From: Dicaeum eximium
Taxonomy: Eukaryota > Chordata > Aves > Passeriformes > Dicaeidae
NCBI GenBank assembly: GCA_013396995.1
Contig: VWZP01001727.1
Span: 1,278,366 to 1,342,365, forward strand
DNA length: 64,000 bases
Reading direction: 5' to 3'
Position numbers and translations under genes: made by a program. Shown one piece after another: positions 1-12,100 of the stretch. Each line of letters starts with the position of its first letter. Position 1 is the stretch's first letter. The notes below the pieces were generated by a model that made no database searches, had not been told where the DNA came from, and saw only the letters and a list, made by a program, of their open reading frames with translations.

Positions 1-121
1 TGTCTGGAAAATGAAGAGCGTAAGACTTGGTTTATTGCACCTGCTCCAGCTATTGCTGAAATTCCAGCTGCAGAGGAGTTACAGAGGGAACTGGAAAAAA
101 ACTCAGCCAACACTCATATGG
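1..121 (+). CDS. HFM1: HFM1 exon 1 of window (partial), residues 1-41
   Basis: The frame is open from base 1 (Cys-Leu-Glu-Asn...). The exon encodes the N-terminal stretch with TWFIAPAPAIAEIPAAEEL, which lines up with the mammalian WFLPPAPLISEIP region. It ends at a G before GTAAAG (phase 1). The true start codon lies upstream of the window. The following intron (122-1461) holds an antisense CR1 tail and otherwise nothing recognised. Confidence 0.9.
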
Positions 122-3100
122 GTAAAGTATCATAGAATAAAATCACAGAATCATTGGAACAGTTGGAAAAGACATTTAGGATGATCAAGTCCACCCATAA
201 ACCTAACACTGCGACACCTAATACTTGACATTGATATTAAATTACTCAACAAATAATTAGTGTGACAGATCATTTCTCTTTTGCTGTGAAGTACGAAATA
301 TTCTAGGTATGCAAGTAGAGACAAAGAATGTATTTGAGTTGAGAATGATGGTGTTATCTGCACATTGTTTCATGAAGCATTGTAACACAGTGGGAAGTGG
401 CTGTAAGAGCATAATGTTGCCACATGGATATGATGGCCTGTGTCCCACCCAGGGAACAGAGAGTTTATATGAAACTCACTTTTTTCTTCCCTTTTTTGGG
501 GTTTTAATCAAATTGCTCAGGCGGCCAAATTTGAACCTGGTCATTAATTGCTGCTAAGTGGCATATTCCTAGACATTCAGGATTATCTTAAGAAAATTAA
601 TTTTAAAGAATGTCATTCCTTTAGCCCTGTCAACTAGATTTGAGCATTTCTTAGCTGCTGTGCTGATTTATGATAGTTTCTGTTTAGGAATTACACTAAA
701 ACAGAAGGTAGGTTTTCTTCTGCTTTATGCAAGAATAATTCCATTAGGAGCTACTTACTCAAATAAGCTTTTTGTTGTTTGTAGAATTAGAGCAGTTGGG
801 GTTGTGTCACAAACAGGGCATTGTAATTTTCTAGATGGATAATACTGAAATTAAGATAGCAAAATAGAGCTGTTTTGTTATCTTATTGTATTTAGTTGCT
901 TATTTCTGTTCCTGCCTTTGCCTTCCTGTTGCCAACAGCAATGCTTGTTGATCTGGTCAGCCAGATCAGGACACTGATTGTACTGAGAATTAACCCTGCA
1001 AAATGTGGTAATAAACCAAGAAGGTTATGAAACCAGCCTGTCACCAACATCAGTGCCAGTTCTGACTGTTGAGATTGCAGTGTTTATCTCAGCTGTTTGT
1101 AGCAGGAACTTCAATCTTGGTTATTGTGTCACTTTTTTAAAAGAACATCTTTATTCTGGGACAGGGTTAAGAGTTCTGTCATACAAACTATTTTGTAGTT
1201 CTGAAGAATAGTTTTTATCCTTTACTTTGCTTAGGAAGGAAAAAAAGGGACATTATTTTTATAACTTTTTAATTGACAACACATGCATTACATTCATTAG
1301 CGTAAGTCATGAAATACACACTAAAATTCTTGCAATATGGGAGAAATACCAGTTTGTATAATAGATCTGAATTTGGCTGATTCTGTGTGGAAGATACTTG
1401 ATTAAATTACTGTGAGTGAGAATATTACTATTAAAGAAATAATAATTTGCAGTTTTTGTAGGAGGGAGAAAGCACGAGACGTTTATACAACAATGTAAGA
1501 GTAACACAGAGAAAGAAGATAAACCGTCAGCACCTGTTCATTTTGGCATAGCTCCTGAGAAAGAAGTCCTACAATTAAGTCTAGGAGAAAGAGATAAAAT
1601 TAGTTTTCAGCATGAAAATCTCAAAGTGGTTTCATCATTTCTCTCCTTTGATGACAATAAATCTAAAAGAGTAATAGATTTTTCTCAGCAACCACAAAAC
1701 AAAGCATTAAGTGAGAACAGCGATGATGAGAGTGTCCATTCAACATTCAGAAAAAGGTATGTGTCTCGTCAACTCAGATAATTTATCTCTGTCAGAATCA
1801 TATTACTGTTTTAGATAAATCTGTTGAACACAGTTTGGCATCTGCAATTGAAGGTACGTTAGCAGGCTCCAGATGCTAATTCTTTCAGTATAAGGAAGAA
1901 AATGAGGGTTTTTGGCAATTAAATGTGTCCTGAGCTCAGCTTAATTCATGAGAAAAGTAAGCATCAGTTTCTTGCTTAAATTTTAAATAAATTTTTAGAT
2001 AACAAAGCTTTTAGAAAATATTGCTCTGGATTCTTTATCTGCATGGTGACAAGGAAGAAGGCTGAGATAATTTGCCATCAGGAATACCTTGAGCAGTCCT
2101 CAGTGTGATTTCAGTGCTGCCTGGGAGGAGACGTTTCATCAACAAACTTCTCTTCTGTGTCCAGCTCCTCCCATTCCTCAGAACCTGGTTATCTCTATTG
2201 GTTTTAATGATGCAGAAATTCAGAGTTAATCTGCTATTAGAAGTCAGAGCCCATCTGGACAGGCAATTTATTCTTTCATGTTCTTTCTGGAATCAAAGTG
2301 AAGTTAAAATGTATCTTGAAAGGAGTCTTTCGGTCAGATTACATAAAGTTAGATACAATTTTATTATTTATCTTACTAGTTCTGCTGCTAATACAAATGT
2401 ATAGATAGTATTTTTCAAATATTATATAAACTGTAACATTACAACAAGGTAATGAAAATTCTGGATCTTTTGCAGCTTATTTAAAAAGTCTGGCAATATG
2501 CATAAAAATACAGACTTTAAAGCTGGCTCTGTTGATGTGAAAGAAATTGGTACTTACTTAAATACAAGTGAAAACATGAAAGAAGTGACAAAAGAAGGTT
2601 TTTTGAGAAATAATCATCATGCTCCAATAACTAAAGACTCAGATTTTACTTTGCGTAGGGTAAATAATGAGGAGATTGTGTCTGAAAATGGAATTAAAAT
2701 TCAATCATTTTCTAATGCTTCAGAGATTCTGGATATGACAGGTAATTATTTTTACTCTATTTCAAGAAAAATAGTCCATTGTCTGTCTTTGGTATATAAT
2801 AATAAAGGGTATCCAAGATCTGAGGTAGAGTGAAGAACATTTTCCAACCAGCTCAAGGTGAGATAATTGGCTAAAATTGACCGAATGTATTGCAGTCCTG
2901 TGGAACTTAATTGTGTTGTTGTTAATATGAATTGACTAAACAATTGACGAAGATTCATGTTTTCAGAAGTGCTAAGTCATGTAAACCTATTAGAAAATGT
3001 CATTTCACATCCTCTCAGCAATTTAAAAAAAAAAAAACCAGCCTTGTCCCTTTGTGTGGTAGAGAGTTTCATCTTCATTTGAAACCAGAAATTGAAAATG

Positions 3101-6100
3101 AAATGTTTATTTGTGGTGTGGCTCATATTTGTATCTTTGTAGAAATAGATTTTAAGTAGGAGATACCTAGAAAATGGAGGGAAGTGGTAAGATTTTGATG
3201 AAATTATAAAATATGTGGTTTAGAAATTATTTTTGGCTTTTAATAGTTTTTAAATTAGTGCTGTTTATTTCTAGATTTTAAACTTTTTGGGACATGACAA
3301 ATCTGTGGAATGTACCTTGTGTGCCTGACTAACTGCTACAGAAATATGGAGTAGAAAATCAGTTTTAGCAGAAAATTGTATGGCAGAGGGGGTGGCTTAG
3401 GATGGGATTTGGAAACAGGTCAGGAATGAAAAGCGTGATTCCTGTCTGATTGCCCTATCAGCAGTGGTGATTCCATTTGTGGGTGAGGGGACAGCAGTGG
3501 ATATCATTCACTTTGCCTTCAGCAAGGGTTTTCATAGAATCATGGAGTGGTTGAGAAGCACCATCTTCCACAACATTCTGGTGCCCATGGTAGGGCACTA
3601 GGGGTGGATCAACAGCTGCCTGGTGTAAAAATGGTTGGCTGGGCTCAGAGGGTGGTGGTGAACGGGTCACACTGCCCACCTGCCAGTAGCAAGGGGAGTA
3701 CTGCAGGGGTCTGCCCTGCAGGAGGGAGCTGACGGCAATCTCATGAAATTCAGCAGGAACAAATGCACAGTCCTGCTCCAGGGAAGGAGGGAACCCCTGG
3801 GGTTCCTCTGGGATGGTTTGACTGAGAGCAGCTCATGGAAAAGTGCCCGGGGCCTGGCGAGCAGCTTGCTGAACTTTAGTGAGCAGTGTGTCCCAGCAGT
3901 AACAAAGGCCAACAGCATCCTGGGCTTTATTAACAAAGCTAGGAAGTTTACAGAAGTGATTATCCCTTTCTTGGCACTTTTGAGACTACAACTGGGTACT
4001 ACATCAAGTTTTGAGTCTCTGGTACAGGCAAGATATCCTTAAACTAGGATGAGTTCATCAAAGGGCCACCACGATGGCCTTAACAAATGATGAGCTAGTG
4101 ACCTCTGTTTCCCATCTTCTCCTTCCTTTTGCCTGGACCTTGTTACAGCCTTGAAGCTCCTTACACAACACACAGCTTGGGGTCAGGAAGATATTTTTCT
4201 TGCTTATTGGTTGAAAATTAATCTGATTCTATAAATGTACTTTTTTTGCTTCTTTAGGAACTACAGGAAGAAAATTGGAGATTTTGAGGGCTGTTACAGA
4301 AATACGTATCCTTGTATTTGCCGGATCTGATTTCCTGATTTTATTACAGTGCTTTTACATTTGCAAAATTACAGTGTTTAATTTTTAGCCATAGAAATTA
4401 ATGTATTACATTGTAGTAGTTTTGATTTGTAGCATAATGCTGGTAATCAAATGTTCAATAGATGTTTATCCTTTTGACTTCCAAAGCTAGAATGAAAATA
4501 AAACAACGTATAGGTCATTCATTCATAAGAAAGCTTATTCTTATTTCAAATGCTCAAATTTTATCCTCAAAACTTTATTTTTGAAATAGAAAATTTTAAT
4601 TTGCATAATATATATTTCAGCCATTTTCTGTGCAAACATGCATATACACATCTCCCCATACACTTTAAATAAAGGAAAGAATGAATTATTATTTAGGCTT
4701 ATTAGGAAAACTGAATCTTACTTTCTGTCTCATTTTCTTAGAAGAACATTAACTTCACGTATTCCTTGTTGGTCTGTGCCTATACTGTATTTCCATTCTT
4801 TAAGCAGATTTTACCATAATTTTCTTTCTTCTTGGTCCTGCCTTGAACATGAAATATAATCAAGCATTCATCTATATCTATCAAACTTCTGGGTTTTTTA
4901 CACACTCTTTTCAATATTTTGTTTCTAGGAACCTATCGAATGGTAGGTTAAATATCAGGAAGAAGAAATGTCTAAATTTAGGCACCTTAAATTCATGTAG
5001 ATAGCTTTTAAAAACCACAATTTTCAAAATTAGTAAGGATTCCATTATTGTGAATTTACCAATTAAGGATCATTAATGCTTTGCAGCTTGAAAGCAAATC
5101 ACTTATTTAGAGCAGGGATTTAAAATAAGTATTTTTTTTAATCCTTATTTTCTTTAGTCTAAAGTTATTTGCTTATCTTTACCCATTTTTAACAGCTTTT
5201 GTTTCGTGCTTTACTCCTGTATGTTTTCCTTTGTAGTCATTTAATCTAACACGGACTTGAGGCCTTAGCAGTTCATTGTTCCTGTTGCTGTGTCACACCT
5301 GACTGTGTGCTGATCCTCAGCCTGATGAGAAGGTCACAGTCAGGCTGCTTGTGTGGCTGCTCTGCAAGTCCAGACAAGGATCAGCTCACTCCTCCGGAGC
5401 TGTAGCCTAACAGTGCTCTCTTTCCATCTTCCGCATATTTTAGATAAGAATGTTGTCTGAAGATCACGCATTATTGGCAACTGAAAAGTATCTTTAAAAC
5501 CACAGTAAGCACTGAGTGATCATAGGTGAATTTTTTTGTTACTGTTATGTCTGGGCATACAGTATTGTGCTAAATAATTTGTGTTGTATTAGAAATATTA
5601 TGTGACCACTGACACCTCAGGCTAACAGCCGTGTCCTGCTTGTTCTTGTATCTGGTTTATCCCTTCCAGCTTCATATTCATAATTGTCTGCCATTCCATG
5701 AAACCTATGCCAGGGAGGAGGTTTTTGATTATTGGTATAATCCTGAGACCTCTCAAATAGGTTGTGGTTTTTTCAGTGATATGGAATATATGGCACACCA
5801 AGAATCTAAAACTACTGAATCATTTAATAGGTTACTTTTGGATAACTTTGTACAAGCCTGTGTAATATTGAGGTATGTTTTAAGTTTGCATTTAGATTCC
5901 AAGAACAAGATGCATCTACATTTCTACAGTTTTATAATTTACGCTCTAGTATTTTAAATTCCTTAATGCTCTCAAGCAACCCAATTTAGAAGTATTTTTA
6001 AGGAGTTCCCATATTTTAACTATGCACAGTCAAAAGCTTTGGACGATGTAAGTATGGAACATAAACTGCAGCTGCAAGTAGTACTTTGTAGATAAATTTA

Positions 6101-9100
6101 AGTGGTACTTTGATATTCAAAGCATAAAAGGGATTAGAAAACTGTAATATATCTAGAACCTCTTCCTGGAATAGTTTATCAGGGTTGTGCTTAGCTGGGA
6201 CAAGAGACCAGAAGAACTTTAAAAAATGTTTTTCTCAGTTTAGTATACATTAGTGTGAAGATGAGAAGCAGATTGGTAATACATTTGTATGGAGGAGGAA
6301 GGGTGAGTGAGTGAATGAGTGACACTGTGGAGGAGGAAAGTGGGAAGAATCAATCTTGTCAGAGGGAGCTTGACATGGACATACCTGGCTTCTAAGATGG
6401 TGGAGGATAAAATGTGTGGGAAGGAAGCACAGTCATGCAAACCTTTCATTTGTCATAATTGAAAACTTAACAGGACTTGGCAATTCTTTCCTAGCTCTTG
6501 TATACGGATAGGAACTTTGTGATTTGTGCTCCGACTGGCTCTGGAAAGACTGTAATGTTCGAACTAGCTATTACCAGATTACTCATGGAAGCTCCACTGC
6601 CTTGGTTAAATATTAAAGTTGTTTACAGTAAGTATTATGCAGCTTTAAACATAATGGTGACAGACCAGAAAATGTCATTCTGGGAATGCAGAGATCTGGA
6701 GTGAGTCCAGGAATAATATTGAGATTAAATACATGAAGATATTGCAACCTTCTTCATTCTTTTAAAAGTTGATTTAGTGTTTATTTGTGGTACCATTGTA
6801 ACTATTATTAGTATTTAACAGCACTGTGTAATTGTAGTGTTCAGCATTGCCTACACAAATAAAAATTACAAAATCCTGTGGCAGCTTGTCCTCCAGGAAG
6901 GCAGGATGTACACAAAAAGGTAAGGAGGAAGCAAAGGAAACTAAAACAAATTCTTAGTGCATGGTTTCTGGCTGACACTATCTTTTGTATGGCTGGCTGT
7001 TGTTCTGAAATGAGGATCAAATTTTCCAGTATTCACTTACCTGGCAAAGTTTCTTGCTGTTTTCTGGATACTACCTCAGAGGCACCAGAACTGTGATCTT
7101 CATTAATTTAACTGTTCTGTGTAGAAGTATGAAAATACTTGGAGGTAGTCACACCAATTACACTTTTTTTCTTTCCTTCTTGGAGAGTTGAGTTCTTATT
7201 ATGTAAATTTGGTTAAATTGGTGATTTTATGCAGAAATCATTCGTATTCCAGTGCCTCTAACTAACCTAGACTGTAATCACTGCAAGATCTATTATACTA
7301 GGGCTGTGTTCAGATCATGCATAGATTGCCTCTTTAACTTAAATCACTGCATTTTCCCTGTAGATTAATAATCTAGTATAGCTTTAAGTGTATTGTTAAT
7401 ATCAGTCCTTATTGAGAATGACATCTGATTTCTGGAAAAAAAGTCTGAGTAGATTGTTTTAGGACTCTGTTCATGGGAACTGTTACCTACTGTGTTAGCT
7501 GCTTTGTATGACCCTACATTTAACTGTACATTTGATTTCGATAGAATACCATAAGAAATAAAAGTCTGTCTCTTGCTCTTGGATGGTTTCTCACTTATAC
7601 TTTACTCTCTGAATACAGAGTACTCAAATAATTCTTAACTGGGAAAAGGTTGGTATTTGTATGATCTTCCATTAAAAAAAAAGTATTTCCTGTGGTTTCT
7701 TCCATCTGTGACAAAATCTTTGATAGCTGAATGATTGTTTCCATGTGGTACTGCAAAGAAAATCCAACCCAACAGGATAAAGGATTAAGAGAGAGGATAA
7801 ATAATCTTAATTAAAGGGTTCTGTTTCTGCTTGCTGATGGGAAGAATTAGGGCCCAAAGCTCAACATTGATTGTGCACATGGAGTAGGATAATAAGGACA
7901 GTAACACCAGTTCCAGGTTTTATGCTTCTGGAAGGAAAGCTGAAAATTAGGGAAATTAAATTCAAGAAGGCATCTTACTAAAGAAACTAAATGCATACAT
8001 TTCTAATACAGCTGAAGATCTGGTTTTCTTGATTTAATTCTCATTATTTGGTATTATTTTTAGTGGCTCCAATAAAAGCTCTATGCAGTCAGCGTTTTGA
8101 TGATTGGAAGGAAAAATTTGGACCTATAGGACTCACCTGCAAGGAGTTGACCGGAGATACACTGATGGATGATTTATTTGAAATACATCATGCTGACATT
8201 ATTATCACTACACCTGTAGGTTTCATTTCCAGTTCTTACAAGAACTTAGAATAAACAGACATTAGCAGTCTTCTAATTGTATGCTGCAAGGACTGCTCCT
8301 TTTTTTTTTTTTTTTTTTTGGGTAATACACAGTAATTTTATGATCCTTTTGTTTGTCTGCACACTGCACACACTTTCAGTTTATATAAACAAAAGTTAGT
8401 AATATAATAATGTGCCAGATGAAACATAGATGGCATTAGCTTGAATTAATTTAATTGTTTCTATTTAAAGATTTATTAAAGTTTAGGCATGTCTCCATGT
8501 ACTGTAGTTGTGGCTTATGTTGGCATTTAAAACATCTTTCACTTTCTGTTGTTGTTCTGATGTGTTGTGTTTTTTTCTCCAAGGAAAAGTGGGATAGCAT
8601 GACTAGGAGGTGGAGAGAGAACTCTATAGTCCAGCTTGTGCGACTGTTTCTCATTGACGAGGTAAGAAAATGAATGAGGATTTATGCACTGCTTTTGTAT
8701 CTTTTGCAAAGATAAAAGGAAGCCTAGAAAATATTAAATGTATTTAGCACATGTCCAGATTGTAACTGGAACATATTTAGCATGTCTTCTACAATTCCTG
8801 ATAGGTACATGTTATAAAGGATGAAAGCCGTGGTGCAACTTTGGAAGTTGTAGTCAGTCGGATGAAAACTATTCAGTCTTCTCTTCGGCGTCTCTTAGAA
8901 AAGCATGACACTGTTCCTCCCTTGAGATTTGTAGCTGTTTCTGCAACAATCCCAAATACTCAAGATGTAAGAGCTACATTTTAACTGTATTTTGATCAAT
9001 GGAGTTGTGTTTTATAAAATTTATCTGGAATTACAACTTTAGATTGATAGCAAAATAGTAATTTTTAAGATGTCATCTGAAGACAGCTATGAGGCTGCTG

Positions 9101-12100
9101 CTATTGTAAGATTACCTTCTACCATATGGAAATATCAGCCATATATGGACATGCTTCAGTTTGAGATTTCTGCTTGTGATTTTTGCCTCTTACGTACAAA
9201 TCACAACAGACTTGAGATTTCAGTCCAAATTATATTGGTCCTGCAAAAAGCAGAACCTCACCTGTGATTTTAAATGATAAAAAAATGTATCAATAGTTTA
9301 CACATGACAAAAGCTAAGTTAATTATTCTGTGATGCTATTAGAGCAGGAGCACAATTAAAAGAAGAAATTTCTTTTCTGTTCTTTTTTAAAGATTGCAGA
9401 ATGGCTTTCAGATAGTAAGATGCCTGCTGTATGCCTGAAAATAGATGAGGATCAGCGACCAGTGAAGCTGCGCAAAATTGTGCTTGGTTTTCCTTGCAGT
9501 GACAATCAGACAGAATTCAAATTTGACTTAACTCTCAACTACAAGATAGCTAGCATTATACAAACATACTCGGAGCAAAAACCAGCACTTGTGGTACAAC
9601 AGCTTTTTTTCTCATGTTTGAATTTGTTTCTTTCTTGAAAGTGTTGATGCAAAAAATATCTTTTATTTATAGTTTTGTGCCACAAGAAAAGGAGTACAGC
9701 AGGCTGCTTCTGTTCTTGCAAAAGATGCTAAATTTCTACTGAGTATAGATCAGAAACAAAGGTATTTTTCTATTTAAATTAGAAATAAGTGTTTGTACAT
9801 TTTAGTAAACCTGTGATATCTGAAGAAAGCTGTTGAGCTTATACAGTTTATAGCAGAGGAGTGTGCAACAAAGTCATCATCACAGGTGACATTCTTTTTG
9901 GTAAATGGACACTCTTCTTGGGAAGTTTTATTTGCTTTTCAAGAGTTTTAGGATACCTTTCACAAACATTGTTATTTCTCAAAGCTGCTTTCTAAACATA
10001 AAAATGCTAATTCTTATGGCCTTCAGAGACCTTGCAGTGCAAAGATTAAGCATATGAATAGTTGAACTGGATGTGACTTTACTAGTTTTAAGTTAAGATC
10101 CCTTTATTTTATCAGATGATGTTAATAAATACTGCATATTAATTATTATTTACTTCAGGGTTGCCTAGTCATGGCAGCTGCAGAAGCTACCTCCTGACTT
10201 TGGACGTAAAATATGATCTTATTTGCTTTATGTGAACAACACATAAGGATTGTTGATTGTCACTTGGAAAGATGGCCAGGCTTGAAAAGCTGTAATAGCT
10301 GCCCCAGAGAGTCAGTCTGTTCTCTCTGTGAGGATGGGAAAGGTGGTGGTTGAAAATAACCAAAGAATGCATATTTTTTAATTTGGTTTTTTGTTGTTGT
10401 TGTTTGTGTGTGTTGCATAGATTACAGGGGTTGGCAAATTCACTGAAAGACTCCAAACTGAGAGGTAAATATAACCTGCAACTTCTCTGCTCTGTGATTG
10501 AATATTTGCTTGAGGGAAATTTAGTTAAATGATATATATAATAATTTCATTATCAGAACTTTTGACATATGGTGTGGCTTATCATCATGCGGGCATGGAG
10601 ATATCGGACAGAAAAATAATTGAAGGAGCTTTTACTGTAGGAGACTTGCCAGTACTTTGTAAGTAAAATTAACTTTGAAAGCCAAAATGTCATTTATGTA
10701 TCCTGAGAAGATTGCAGTTTGGAAGTAATATTTTATGGTTCTCTAGTTTGCTTAACCTTTGGAAGTTGTGAAATCCAGATAATGGTGTTTTTGTGTTTCA
10801 CATGCACTTTTACCCTGTGAGCCTACATACACACTGCTACCAAAGACCATAGACCTTTTCACCACACATGGAGGTCCTCCCCCTCCTGTGCCCATATAGG
10901 TCTGGCCATGTCCGTTTCCTTTTCCTGCCATTGTACCCTCCCACTGAGATGGAGCTCTGTGCTAGTGAATCTTTTCTCTGAGTTTCCAAGATTTTTTCTT
11001 TGTCTGGGTCCTTTGCAACTGTGGTTTCCCTGAAGGTAATTGTCTACATTTATGCATCTTAGGTGGGCAGGATTCTATTTTCAAACTGCCATGCAAGGTG
11101 TTGTGACTGATTGGGAGGTTCCTAAGAAATATTCCATCTGTTGTTATGTGAAGTGAGAAGAGATATGAGATGTGATTGTCTCCTCTCATCCAGGCTTTCT
11201 TTTTCTGTAAAAAAAAGATCCAGACCCTGTGGGGAATTGTCTGTGTGGTTCATGTACAATACTAAACGATTTGTGGATTTTTTTCTTTCCTGTTACAATG
11301 ATCATAAGAAAAAATAATATAATTACTAATAGTAATTTTAATTTCATTTCAAAAAGAATTTGAAATTTCAATAATCCTTCATTTTGCTAGCAGAATAGTA
11401 ATATCAGCTGGTCCATATGACTGGCTTTCTGTGTTGAATTCTTGCCACTCCATATATTCTTTAGAGAAAGTGAATTAGGAAATATGAGTGTAAGATTACT
11501 TGCCACATACTTGACTGATGTTTTCATGTGACAGTGTGTATTGGTAAAGTGTTGTGATAGTGTTGGTGGTGATTCTACTTTGGTACCAGAAAAATGGATA
11601 TAAAAAATGCTAATGACTGATGACTTAAAAAAAAATCTTAAAAATATTGACCAGTACGAAGCAAGATGAAGTCATGGCTCTATTCAGATATATACCCTTG
11701 AAGAAATAAGAGTAAGGTTTCTTCATTGTGTATTTGTTATACTGAGTGTGGATCATATTCTGGATTATCTCGAAGTATAAAGGAATATTTAAGTATCTGA
11801 GATGTAATTTGTTAAATAATATGAGAACAAATGAACCCTGATGTTCAGATACACAGAAACTCTTATGCAAGTACTTGTCTGTAATCTACATCAAATTCTT
11901 TGTGGTGCAGAATGCCCACTGATTCCACTAGAAACTAAGAACTCCTAGGCATCAAGAGTTAAGTTACCTATTTGTTGCTTGTTTGGTGTCTGCTAGACAT
12001 TTTGATGGTGTTCATATACTTTGATCTGATGTAGTTACTACTAGCACCTTAGCTATGGGAGTCAATCTACCTGCGCACCTGGTGGTTGTAAAATCCACAA

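Noticed and set aside
3585..3610. CTCF-like word GCACTAGGGGTGG
   Set aside because: Two mismatches to the core, and it is explained as part of the CR1 remnant.
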